This document shows, piece by piece, positions 23,221 through 36,187 of a DNA stretch of 64,000 nucleotides (position 1 is the stretch's first letter; each line of letters begins with the position of its first letter). Under the pieces are notes generated by a model that saw nothing but the letters and a program-made list of their open reading frames with translations, was not told the origin of the DNA and searched no databases. The stretch comes from Bostrychus sinensis (Eukaryota; Chordata; Actinopteri; Gobiiformes; Eleotridae). Location: contig CM036254.1 of NCBI GenBank assembly GCA_020698575.1, forward strand, positions 27,928,526 through 27,992,525, given 5' to 3'. The position numbers and the translations under genes were made by a program.

Positions 23221-23905
23221 ATAATTAATTATATGGCAATATGCTCTGTGAGAAGGCCTGAATGTGTTTTATATTTATAAGGTCATGGATAATGCAGTTG
23301 TTTTTAGGTTTTGACAGTTGACTTCCAAATCTCCTCTTCCACCCAATACATTCTCTTTAAGTTCTTGCCTGTAAAAAATAAAAATAAAATGCTGTCTCTG
23401 GTAGATTACGTGAGCTTTGCCAATCTTGCTGTGATGTCTATTTTTTTTTTTTTTTTTAGAAAGCACTTTTGTTGAACCCAGCAAAATGATGTTTGCTTTG
23501 GAGTACTGTGCATTTTCCCTTATCACATGAAGGCTGTGCTGTTTTTATCTGTTTACCCAGGAGAGGACATAACTAAGATGAATCCCTAAATGGATCAAAG
23601 CGTGCTATTCAAATATGAACGCTTTCCTTGTTATTTTACAGTAGGCTGTTGCTGGGTCACAGCTGAGGTAAAACATGTGAGCAGCACCGGCCTAACCCAG
23701 TTTCTGACCAAGTTTGGAGATACAGTCCCTCTTCTGGATAATTTCTCCTACAATTAAACAAACAGCACATGAATGTAGCCATAATATTAATGACATTTAC
23801 AATCGTCTTGAGTCGTAAATGTGTTTTCTTTTGTTCAGTGTAAAAGGATAAGTCTTGCATTGAATAGAAGCCATATTGGGGTATTTTATTTCATTTACAT
23901 ACTGT
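23221..23905. other. No gene seen
   Basis: AT-rich DNA with a T run at 23442-23457. The ORFs here are short and unrecognised. Confidence 0.4.
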
Positions 23906-23909
23906 TTGC

Positions 23910-24140
23910 AAGGAGATCGTTGGTTCGATCCTCAGGCCGGCCAACACATGAACTTAGGTGAATTGGTGACTGTAAATTGCCCCTAGTAAATGAATGTGAG
24001 CGTGAATGGTTGTCTGACTGTGTATGTCTCTGTGTCAACCCTGCAACAAGCTGGCCCCAGTCCAGGATGTGTCCCAGTCACCTGTGACCCCTAACGGGAA
24101 TAAGCAGAAAAAGATGAATAGATGAATGAATGAGTGAATA
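23910..24140 (+). repeat. SINE-like repeat, 9576 family
   Basis: A B-box-like ttggttcgatcctcagg is followed directly by ttaggtgaattggtgactg and the family tail ending aataagcagaaaaagatg and ATGAATG repeats. An internal part present at 9576-9952 is deleted. Confidence 0.7.
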
Positions 24141-25110
24141 AAAAAAAAAATGAAATAAGTCTAAAAAAAAAGCAGTAGGCTATTTTTTATACACACAAAT
24201 GCATGAGCTGCGTGTCCCAGCTGTGTTTCAGGGACGTTTATGAGTGCAACCAAAGATCAACACTGGGTTTAGTTGGTTCTTATGGTATTCCACCTGTGGG
24301 CTGCTAGCATAACGTTAGCCTAGCATTTTTCTGTGTTCTCTAAAGATGTTTTGTCAGATTACTTTGTGTTGTTGTGTTCTCCCCGTTTGTGCACTGCTGT
24401 GTGCGGCCCACTCTGCTCCGCTCACACAAACAGTATTGTGAGATTGGGTTGCTTTCCACCCAGTTGGGCTTCTTTTGAACACCTTGGGTTGGAAAAAATA
24501 GCACTGGCTGGTTTATTAAAATTTGGGCTACTTTTTACAACATTTGGTTGGTTTTTAGAAAATATTCTGGAGAATACCAACAAAATAGTTATAATTTTAT
24601 GGCAAACAAATTAGAAATACACATTTCAGTTAACTGCTGTGTCTTTCCACTCATATTATCAGTTCATTTGTTTTAAAATCAGTGATTTATTTGTTGGTAG
24701 CTCACATTTCATGTTGATATGTCATACGTTTTTGTGGTTTCTGTTTCTATGATGCCCTGAGCAGGAAGGTTTTGTTTGTCTGATTGCACTTTGCGAGGAA
24801 CTTGTTTGTGTTACTTTTTTAGTACCATTTTTACCAGTTTTGTGTTCTTTTTTAAAGGTTGTGATTTGGGCTGGTTTTTATTGTGTTGGGCGGGTTTTAA
24901 GTTCTGTTCTGGCTGGAAACTGTCAATGAGATCTGGCAACCCTGCACACAAGCACCAGCAGCTGAGTAAACCATGGTCGTCTTCTATGAAAGGAGTGAGA
25001 AGATCTCATGCACGTATTTGACTACATGACATTTACCACGACTAGTCAGTACCGCTAAGAGCATTGTTAAGGTTCAAGCTTATCGTTCCCAGAGGACCAC
25101 CATGATGTTA
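24141..25110. other. No gene seen; GGGCT/GGTT-rich stretch
   Basis: 24440-24560 and 24840-24910 carry repeated tgggctg/ggctggttt motifs, probably decayed repeat. A 93-codon ORF at 24333-24614 is not recognised. Confidence 0.35.
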
Positions 25111-25114
25111 GACT

Positions 25115-25735
25115 GGCGAGCCAGACTCTCCTACTTGCTTTTTGTAAGCAGGAGAATCTGGTTCTCCTCTCGAAGCGGAGCATTTCTTTGGTTTGATTTG
25201 GAACTGGCCTATCACAGCCATTTATCTGCAGCGCGTCTTACGAAAGCGGAAGAGCTAACCTAGGTAGCACTAGCTACCGAGCTAATTTAATAACTTCTCT
25301 GACCTGAGTAACAGCGTTTATAGCTTTTCTTCATCACCCATTGCTTCTGCTGAAGTCCTTGTTGTTGTTCAGACCTCTGCATAGTTTTTTTCTTCGTCTT
25401 GTTGCCATTTTAACAACTGTTGACATGCGATGTAGCTAACGAACACATAAAAAAAGACTTTTTCTACAAGTCTTTGTACAAGTGGCTTCTGCTGCTCTCC
25501 TTGTTCAAAACTAAGTACAGAGCTGCTCATAATACGCTGTATTATGTTGTTTTATGAACAAAAAAGGCAAGAATCCCTGTTTATTTGGGTTAGCGGTGCG
25601 CTGCTTATGTCCTGCCCTTATTTCTCTGCCTGTCATAGTTCCACCTCCGAAACGAAACTTTAGCGAATAGGTAGCAGACTAACTTCTTTACATAAAATAG
25701 GAAAAGAGTTTGTCTGGCAGGCCAGGCTACCGTGC
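25115..25735. mobile_element. Inverted second copy of the TAGCCTGG hAT-like element
   Basis: The reverse complement of this region matches 15627-16045. The right end gtttgtctggcaggccaggc mirrors the other copy's left end, and ggaactggcctatcacagcc mirrors its right part. The copy is about 200 bp longer, with extra internal sequence around 25290-25440. The flanks are only weakly alike (about 6 of 8). Confidence 0.68.
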
Positions 25736-25739
25736 TGTA

Positions 25740-26835
25740 GCACCAGTGCTGTTATAATACTGGGTTTCGCTAACGATCCCTCCATACCATAAAATATTTT
25801 CTATGGAGGAATTTGCGCAACTGACTACCAATCAACTACATGTACTTAATATTCAAGCTAGGTTAGGAAACATTACCTCATATTTAGCCAAATTTTATCA
25901 AAGTTAACTTTAGCAACTAGAAACGACTACAGTATTTGACCAATATATCAACTATAAACATTAATTTCTACATCTCCACATTTCTAATTGAATGTTTTTA
26001 GTTTGGCCTATTGTAAACATGAATGGGATTGAACTGTTCACTTGTAACCAAACTCTTGGAAGGGTCTTACTTGTGAACCAGACTTTTGATTGAGATATTA
26101 CTATGGAATTTGGCAGGCATGTAACAACAAAGATGCAACAGCTGTCAAGGCCTTGGCCCAATTGGAATTATCCACATGGCTCCACTCTACTATAACATTC
26201 TCAGCTGCTCCCTTTTTGCAGTGTACATTAGACAACTTATCATGAATGCATTCAGTTAGTCATACAATCACAATTAACATTAGCAGAATAAACTTTTGGA
26301 CTTGTGAAAAAAACAAAAAAAAACAACAACCAACCAAAACCAATATGGAAAGCAAAGCACTTTTTACATAGGACCCACTGAGCACTGCCACTAAGTTAAA
26401 AAAAAAAAAAAAAAAAAAAAAGTCGGTGTGTCCAGCTGCAGGGCCTGACAGCTTTGTGCAGACAAAGCAGTACAAAGGGGCAGTTTGCCATTGTTATTAT
26501 GAGAACGTTGGCCTATCATACAGGAAAACCTATCGCCCTAGATATGTTTATGGGAATATTGTGGTGGTCCAGTGTCCTGAACAGTACTTTTGATAAGATG
26601 AAAAAAAAAAAAATAAATAAGAAAAAGAACTGAGGTAAACTGTACCCTCCACTTCCTGTGAAAGGGGCTTAAAGCTTGGCCCATTTTAGATAAACGATAT
26701 ATGACAATTGGGTCAAAAGAACTGGTTTAAATAGTAGGACTAATTTAATGGGTCTAGCCAGGCTAATATTCGTTAATCAATGGTAAATTACATAATAGGG
26801 CCAAGCAAAAAACAGATCGCCTTATGATGTCATTA
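25740..26835. other. No gene seen
   Basis: Mixed AT-rich intronic DNA. A 23-base A run lies at 26399-26421 and a shorter one at 26600-26612. Confidence 0.4.
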
Positions 26836-26839
26836 ATCT

Positions 26840-27885
26840 CTGAGACTCCTGCAATGCACTTTCTGTTGGCCTCAGCCAGACGTCACTCGCCCGACTGCAG
26901 CTTGTTTAAAATGCTGCTGCTCGGCTTTGGACTGGTACAAAAAAACAAGAGCACATCACTTTTTGCACTGGCTCCTGGTTGATTTTCATATTGATTTTAA
27001 AATTCTTTTATATGCTTTTAAATGGATCCATGGTCTCGCCCCACAGTATCTGTCTGGCCTGCTCCAGCTCTACACCCCAGACACCAATCTCTGTTGGGAC
27101 CAGGCTTTTTCAGTAGCTGCCCAAAAATTGTGGAATGAACTGCCTTTGCCCACTGTAAAAATAAATAAATAAATAAAAAAAACCTCAAAAACTCAAGGCA
27201 ACAGGATCTCTCAAGATTTTTCAACTCAAAATCCCAAGTTTTCAACAATGGATATTTTTTTACTCCTCTAATTTGATGATCAAAATAATTTGATGTCTAA
27301 AAACTTTTAATTTTTTAAGTTTTAGTCTCAATCATTATTTTTTAACACATCTTACAGCCACTTACTATCCATTATTCAGAAAAGGTATTATTATTGATAA
27401 TAATAAAAACTAAATATACTGAATTTAACAAAAGAATAATACATTTTCTGAACAATAAAAAAAATGATAGTGAATAAAACTTAACATTTAAAGTTTTTAG
27501 ACATATAAACGTTAAATTAAGTGAACAAAAAATATTAGTTGTTGAAAACTTGGGATTTTGAATTGGCCCCAAAACTCAAAAATCTTGTGGGATTCTGTTG
27601 CCTTGAGTTTTTGCAGCAATTTCTTTTTACAGTGCACCTCTTTTAATGTAGTTTGACTTGTTGACTTTTATTGTTTTATTGATTTTATAGTTTTAGAATT
27701 TATAAAACTGTTGTTTTTAGTTAATTTTACATTACTACTTACTACCTATATTCTTACTTATTAGTAGTATATTTATAATTCTTTGTTGTGTTTTAACTCC
27801 AGTGTTGTGTACAGCACTTTGGTCAACTGTGTTGTTTTTTTAAAGTGCTCTATAAACAAAGTTAGATTGAATTGGATTGGATTAA
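26840..27885 (+). mobile_element. L2-like LINE 3' end split by a MITE
   Basis: 26880-27150 is a decayed RT C-terminus: the DNA equivalents of LQLVQNAAARL, then ILKFFYMLLNGSMVSPH and KNCGMNCLCP can be followed with frameshifts. It resumes after the insertion with a 3' UTR (about 27635-27885) ending in a aagtgctctataaacaaa motif and a short GAATTGGATTGGATT tail. The interruption is the element at 27151-27634. Confidence 0.72.
27151..27634. mobile_element. MITE with about 100-bp inverted repeats, CACTGTAAAAA ends
   Basis: The left arm begins CACTGTAAAAATAAATAAAT and runs through ctcaaggcaacagga and caaaatcccaagttttcaac. The right arm is its inverse, gttgaaaacttgggattttg through tctgttgccttgag to TTTTTACAGTG. 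The arms are close to 100 bp, around an AT-rich centre. The target duplication is not clear from the flanks (tgcc/cacc), so the superfamily is unassigned. Confidence 0.78.
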
Positions 27886-29485
<1,600 letters not shown>

Positions 29486-29489
29486 TCAG

Positions 29490-29700
29490 CAGTAGCTCAG
29501 AGACGTTGGCCCACTAACTGGAAAGTTGACTAATTGATCCCCACTACCAGCGCTGCATACTGCCATTGTGTCCTTGAGCAAGACACTTCAACCACCTTGC
29601 CTCTAGTGTCTTTGGCACAGCTGTATGAATGTGTTTGTGCAATTGTGTGATTGGTGGTGGTTGGTCAGAGAGGCTATAGGTGCAATAACAAAACAACCAA
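29490..29700 (+). repeat. tRNA-derived SINE, 5' two-thirds
   Basis: It starts with an A-box-like gcagtagctcagagacgt, followed by a degenerate B-box region ttgactaattgatcccc, then ttgagcaagacacttcaacc and ttggtggtggttggtcagag. It ends in an A-rich run. Relatives lie at 32935, 39195, 45344 and, reversed, 58166 and 59690. Confidence 0.65.
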
Positions 29701-30397
29701 AAAAAACAAACAAAAAAAAAAAACAAACAAATCACAACTACAATATTGGCTGAAAGAATTACAATTTCATTTTTTTTTTTCTAAAATCGTTCAGCTGAAA
29801 TGTAGAACCAAGTTTTTGGTATAATTAAACAATGCCCATTGGCTGTGTGGCTCTGTACAATTGTGCTTGCACATAGACACAGGCAGTACCATTAGATTTG
29901 CTGGCACTAGTTGCTACAAGCCTGTCACAATGTGTCCACATTCAGGTCATTAAATTGCTCCCAACTGTCTCACTGTACCATTCAACATGTTTATTTGCAG
30001 ATAGCCGTGAATCTAGTCGCAATCTTTCAGGAAAGTGACCAGGGCTTCACCAAAACTGAGCTATGAATATTTAGTTGGGGAAATGTAATGCATTTTAATA
30101 GTGACTCCACATTATCAGCATTAGTACAGTGTGTTGGCCTCAGGTTACCCTCATGTCAGAGCCGGTTGCCACAGTGACAAGTGGAAAAGTACACACTTTC
30201 CAAGGGCATCTGACACACATGCAGTAGTGGAGCTAGATGAAATTTCTTTCTCTAACTTTGGTTCAGCGTATTTGTGAAATAATTCATTTAATGTGTATCT
30301 CTGGGTTAGGAGGCTGTTGTCTTGCAATTCTGAGTCACAAAATGATCCAGCATCAGTTTATTCAGACACTGCATTTGCATGGTTATTATATTTCCAT
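29701..30397. other. No gene seen
   Basis: AT-rich intronic DNA with no recognisable feature. Confidence 0.4.
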
Positions 30398-30405
30398 GCG
30401 ATAAT

Positions 30406-31825
30406 CAGTGTTGTGCAAGTTCACACTTTTCATGAACTAGTTCAAAGTTCAGTTCACACATGTTCAAAGTGAACTGTTCACGTTCATAGTTCACAATTTT
30501 AATTTTGAACTAGTTCAAAGTTCAGTTCATGTTATTTTTAGGTGAGATATGTAAATGAAAGGCTGAACTTGTTTTTCAAACTATGACTTCTATCACTATA
30601 CATCTACCTTCTAGCCTCACTGTAGATCTTAAGGTGTACTCACACCAGGCCAATCGAACCGTGCCCAAGTCCGGAACGCCCCTAAAGCACGGCACGGTTG
30701 CCTAATGTGAGTGCTCCGCAGCGCGCCCAGGCGCGGTATGCTTCAGGACTTTGGCACGGTTGGAGGAGGTGGGCCACGGCACGGCAGGGTTGCTCATGCA
30801 TGCGCGCACGCACGACTATGAGGCATGTCATCTATGCAACTGTTCTTCTCTCGGTAAAAAGTGAATAAACTCCATTATCAACACTCGTACCAATGCCAGC
30901 GACTTGCGCTCACCTTTCTGAAGAAGAGAACAGACAGCGGCAGTAGTTTTGAATCCTCTCTCATCGTCTGCGGTGCCTTCGCTGCTCCTCGTATGTGGTT
31001 TATTCCAAACGTGTGACAGAAGACCGCGTCTCACGAACGAGACTCAAAGCAGAATCAAAACAGCACAGATACTTCATGCCGCTGGTCTCACGTTTTCCAC
31101 TACGCCGGTTTTAAAAGTGTTAGCGGCTCGCTCAGCTTGTAAACAAACTGCGCATCACGATGACGTAGCAGCCTGTCGCTCTCAGAGGTGATGACGTAAC
31201 CGGGCCACGGCACAGATTGTTTGTGCAGGTGAGAGTGCGGGCCGGCGGCGGACTCAGACCCCTCCCCAATCTTACCTGGGCACAGCACGGTTTGAATGGC
31301 CCTAGTGTGAGTGCGCCCTTAAATTCTATCACACAAAATGGACGTTTTTGCATATATAAGCTTGCACAGAAAGGTAATTTTTTTTCCGTCAGAGTCTTTG
31401 CGTGACAATGTGTAAAATGTCTGTAAATGATCATAGTTAGAGGCAGCATCGTCTGTGTTCTCTGTGCCTTCACTTGCACTGCCAAAGATATTAGATTCGA
31501 CTATCTTTGCCTTCACACTACGTTACCCAAGATGCATTGCGCACACAAGCGCTCTCTGGTGAAGCGGTGCAGTTTTGGAGTGGAGCCCGTGGGCAGTGAG
31601 TGACAGTGCTGTTTAAAAAGTGCGATCAGACCTCTTCACTCGACTCAGGTGAAAACAAATTCTGACGTTTAATTGACGTGACGTACGTCGTTCATCTCAC
31701 ATAATCTGAACAAATTCACGTTCAAGTTCTTGATTTACAAATGTGTTGTGTTCAGTTCAAAGTTCACATAAAAATGAATGTGTTCAATGAACGCGTTCAT
31801 TTGAACTCGTTCATGCACAACACTG
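30406..31825. mobile_element. hAT-type element with perfect 8-bp TSD, carrying a nested element
   Basis: Terminal inverted repeats CAGTGTTGTGCAAGTTCA and TGCACAACACTG bound 1,420 bp. The flanks are perfect 8-bp repeats GCGATAAT (30398-30405 and 31826-31833). About 690 bp of the length is a second element (30633-31318), so the host element is about 730 bp and non-autonomous. Its ends are full of GTTCA/TGAAC motifs, including three copies of CAAAGTTCA at 30443, 30516 and 31758. Confidence 0.88.
30633..31318. mobile_element. TTAA-flanked GC-rich MITE (piggyBac-like), nested
   Basis: Inside the hAT-type element, TTAA occurs at 30629-30632 and 31319-31322. Between them the ends are GGTGTACTCACACCAGGCC and CTAGTGTGAGTGCGCCC, inverted repeats that extend through the accgtgcccaag/ctgggcacagcacgg pair. 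Exact TTAA duplication is the hallmark of piggyBac transposition. The 686 bp interior is strikingly GC-rich with CpG-containing words and gives overlapping short ORFs on both strands, none resembling a transposase. Confidence 0.75.
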
Positions 31826-32040
31826 GCGATAATATAGTTATTTTTATATGTCAATACCCAATATAACTGTTCAGTGTTTTAAAGAACCTTGTATTGCATT
31901 GTGTCAAAATATGTGAATAATGTCTTGTGTATTGTCAGATTAAAAAGAAGCCATCTGAATGTGATTTGGACTTCTTTGACTTCGGTTGAGTGGGACAACC
32001 CAGGTGACTGAGAATCTCCACAGACATTATAGAATTATAA

Positions 32041-32705
32041 TTTTATGGCACAATGACAAAGTGGTTAGCACTCTTGCCTCACAGCAAGAAGGTCCCAGGT
32101 TTGATTCCTGGACCGTGTGGGGCCTTTCTGTGTGGAGGTTGCATGTTCTCTTTGTGTCTGGGTGGGTTTCCTCTGGGTGCTCCGGTTTCCCCCATCAACC
32201 TAAAACATGCACACTAGGCCCACTATTCTCAAACTAGGGTCCTGTTGGGGGGGCCGCAGGAAAAAAGTAATTAATCAATATTAATTTATAATAATTAATT
32301 TTGTTCTGGTATATCATTTTAAACATTCATAAACATTAATGGGAACCATACAGCAATGAAATAAACCTTTAGTTATTTAATTTAGGACGTTTAAAACTCC
32401 GGAAATGATTGTGACACACCACATAAGTCACAATTCTCAGGAGCAGAGGGCACTATAAGGGGGTCCTTGGGATTTTTTCTCTCCTGTAAGGGGTCCCCGG
32501 CCCCAAAAAGTTTGAGAACTCCTGCAGTAGGCTAATCGTCCAGATAGGTACTCCTGACCAGGATCCTGGCTCAAAATCTGGAGAAGGGTCCCCAGGTGCT
32601 GTGCTGCAGTCACCCACTGCTCCTGACAGGTCGCCCCAGTGGCATTGAAGGATGGGTCAAATGCTGAGGACAAATTTCCCTACGGGGACTATAAAGTATA
32701 CCTTA
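32041..32705 (+). repeat. SINE-like repeat split by a hAT-type insertion
   Basis: 32041-32219 has a tRNA-like head (aaagtggttagcactcttgc, aggtttgattcctgg) and body. 32525-32705 continues with ggctaatcgtccagatagg, tcaaaatctggagaagggt and a tail near ggggactataaagtatacc. Truncated relatives lie at 13955-14115 and, in reverse, 21330-21525. Confidence 0.7.
32220..32524. mobile_element. Short hAT-type element inside the SINE-like repeat
   Basis: The left end CCACTATTCTCAAACT and right end AGTTTGAGAACTCCTG are inverted relatives of the common CAGTGGTTCTCAAACT terminus. The flanks CACTAGGC (32212-32219) and CAGTAGGC (32525-32532) match at 7 of 8 bases and restore the repeat when the element is skipped. 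It is 305 bp and non-coding. Confidence 0.77.
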
Positions 32706-32934
32706 CTTTAATTTCTAACATTGTCAAAATTCAATTTGAAACTTGCAATGCATTTTAAGGCCCTATTTGATCAGTCATTTTGAGATAAAAAGTGTGGACA
32801 TGTACAAAAACTGCATTAGAGTTCAGCTTTTGCTTTTGTGGTGATCTATCCCATATAGAGCTCTTAGCTTATCTGTTCTGTATTGCATCCACACTAACAC
32901 ATGACTGTGTATATGTATATGGTACAGGAGCAAT

Positions 32935-33310
32935 GGCAGCACAGTGAACATACTGTTGTTGTGTCCCTGGGCAAGACACTTCATCCACATTACCTACTAC
33001 AGTCACTTTATGTAGCTTGTTGTGGCAGGAAAGGCATCCAGCATTAAACACCAACCTAATCACCACTGGTGACTGGTTTGTTGTGGCCACCCCTAATGTA
33101 AAAGGGAACAGCTGAAAGACTGGGAGAAGAAAGTGTTTTTTTACATTATATATGTGTACTATTAACATTTGAGACAGTGGTGCAGGAAATTAAGCAAGGT
33201 TGACGGATCACTTCCCAGTTGGCCAAGTGCAAACATGTCGTGCATGGCTGTAAATCATTACAATATGTCATGCACAGTCCGGTTCCAGCACAAAGGGCAT
33301 CCTGCATGAA
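32935..33310 (+). repeat. SINE fragments
   Basis: 32935-33115 contains ccctgggcaagacacttcat and ctggtgactggtttgttgtg, as in the tRNA-derived SINE. 33180-33310 carries another fragment with gtccggttccagcacaaagg and a gcatcctgcatga motif. Confidence 0.5.
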
Positions 33311-36187
33311 AAGTAAACAAAAATATATAAATAATAATAATAAAAATAATAAATAAAAAAACATAAAATAATCATAAAAATAACTACTATACAGTTGCTT
33401 TTGAGCTTATATAATATACAATAAGTATTACTGAGTATAACAGTAGAAGTATGTCTTGATATCATTTCGTCTGTACGATTTCATATGGACTGTCATAGCA
33501 CATAAGCACTGTATATACATGCTAATAATCTGAGCATGCTTGACCCCAGCAATACATTTGTTTTTGTTGTTTGCTGAGAACAAGGTGCCCTTACATATGC
33601 ACAGCCTCCTCTCACTCCACACGCCAAACAAGAAATATGACACACAAGTTATACAAATGAACGTTATGTCTGAGTCTCATTTCATTAAGTGGAGCGTACA
33701 GTGGGCTACAGCACACAGCATCACTTTCCATTTGGGTAAGTGCCCGAGTGACTGGAGCAGAGCAGCAGCAGCACAGCTTTCATCTGCTTCTGTACTTCAT
33801 GTAAAATGTGACCTTTGGAAAATCTGATGGTATTTTGATAATTACATCACCACTGAAATCTGTTTAGCCAGACAGCGTCATTAAAGAGCCTTTTGTTTGG
33901 GAGCTGTGTGTGGTCAAGTCAATGCACTATCAGTAGTTCTGTAGAGATGATTTGAAGAGGAGTTTAATGTCACAAAATAAACTTCTAACCTCAAGGTCAT
34001 GGGAAGATTTAGTTCACTAACATTGCCTCAAATTGCTGTTAATGTGGAATAATAACATTTGCAGCAAAAGATTTATTAGATACACACACAAAGTGACTTG
34101 TTTTTTGTGCAATCATGCATTCCATCTTTATTTACCAAGCCTGAATAAAGACAGAGGACATGTTTGGGGTCAGCTATGATAGCTAGCATTCCATTTGTGA
34201 TTTGTTTTAGGCTAACTTATCATCAACTTTATATCTTCTGGATATCTGGATTTAGTAATATGTAGATCAGCTATCTCTGCTACTATTTTAACTATTAAGA
34301 AATAACTAACTGTAAAGACCCCTATACTTCACTGAGGCCTTCACATGCTCATATTATGTATTATATTGAGTCTGGACTGACTGACATGATCACACAGCCA
34401 TTGAATGGTTAAGAAAGCTATGTTTCATTTCCGATGTCCAATAACAAATTTTGAATAATGAAGGTAAACATAATTCAAACCAAGTTTATTTGTTAGTCTT
34501 TCATGCAAATTTACTCATTTCAAACTGTTTGTAAACTAGCGGCAGGACAAAGTAACTTTACTATGGACAAACTTGCCATCTAATTCTTCAAATGATGGTA
34601 TAGCATTTGTGTGTTTATCTGTGCGGCTGTTAGCAACACAGAGCCGAAAGCTCTCGGGCTGGGTAGTTTATAACTAAATCCAGGGTGGGGAGTTCACAGA
34701 ACTAACTAAGCCTATAGTAGGCCACGATTCTATAGGCCTAACTGCCCTGTGTGGAGCTGCGGGGCCCACAGACACAGCTCCCCCTGAACTGCAGTTCTAT
34801 TGTGTAAAGCCTAATAATGTTAAGCTAAAATCCTAATATTAAACAAACAGAAGAACCATAGATGAACCATACACAGATTTTTTTAAGCCACAGTCTATGA
34901 TATAAAAAGGCACTATTTGTTGTGTTTTTACTTACAAGCTGTGGCTGGGAGTAGTTGTCATTGGAAGAGAATTGATTTTGAATGAATCCAAAGCTGTTTC
35001 AAATTGCTGAACAAAATGTCTCAAAAATATCTGAACACACAGAAGTGATGAATGTATGAATTCCACAAATCCACAAATCGAGATTCAACAATTCACTGCA
35101 AAACTGAAGATTTATAATTGACAAACATGATTGACTTTTAAAATAATTACAAGTTATATATTTGCAAATTAGAATTTATTTGCTGCATGCAAGCAACAAA
35201 TTAGGGATTTTGAATAAATTATTCTGCATGCATCAAGGCATTTATTGTTGCTATCACTTAATTTTATTTGAGACAAATGTAGCTCCATAATTGTGATATG
35301 TTTCTGGCTGGATTTGCAAAAGCTTTTTAAACATATTCAGCTAGTTTTGCAATGTGTTCACCATTTATTGACTTCATAAATCACTGTTTGATTGTGTTTA
35401 TTCCTGTTTGGATAACCTCTGTTGATCCTAACCCTGCACCAGACTGTCAATCACTCAGAGGATGCAGAAATTACCGCTCAAATAGTTTCCTTGTATTGTT
35501 AAAGCATTTTGGCAGTCAGTCAGTTGTATTATGTGGCCGACCCCACCCGTCTGAGATCTTGGCTTTTTATAACACGTCACACTCATTTATTACATTTATT
35601 TGCACAGACTTGTTGGCCCAGGTCGCTCCACATAAAAGGTCGCTGTGTTGCTTGTTTTATAAGGCTTTAAAAGTGACCTTATACAGGAAGCTAGTAAAAT
35701 AAACTAGGCTCCAGTTCACACTATTGACAGAACATATTGGCATATCATACACTTTTTATTATGCTGTTTATTGTAATGATGTTTGTAGCTGCAGTTAATA
35801 AGACATTAAGGCTGAGTCAACACCAAGACCAAACAATACAATCACTTTCCTTTTGCTCCAAAATGGGAGGTCAGTCTAACAATGTGCACTGTTGTACATC
35901 TATTCAAGTTGTATCATTTAGTTTGCAGGTAAGTTATGGGTCCCAAAAACTTTTAAGCTCAATGATCATATAATGTGTATGCGATCATTTATCCATTCAT
36001 CGCTCAAATCATTTTAGTAGTCCTACAGAAGTACATTTTCCCGCTGTATAAGAGAAGCGCTATTATAGCATTTCACATTATTTGACACATTTGAGTCTGA
36101 TAAAGAAGAGAATGGGATATCTTTAATGTCATTCCACTGAGTAGAATGAAATTTGCTAGACTTTCAACACAAAAACCAAGACATACA
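33311..36187. other. No gene seen
   Basis: 2.9 kb of AT-rich intronic DNA. A 116-codon ORF at 35352-35702 and a 95-codon ORF at 33540-33827 carry no recognisable domain and have no matching splice context. 34620-34800 is moderately GC-richer, possibly decayed repeat. Confidence 0.4.

Noticed and set aside
31132..31485. 117-codon minus-strand ORF
   Set aside because: It spans the right edge of the nested TTAA element and the host hAT-type element, so it cannot be an original gene. No domain recognised.
35352..35702. 116-codon plus-strand ORF
   Set aside because: No recognisable family and no compositional difference from its neighbours.
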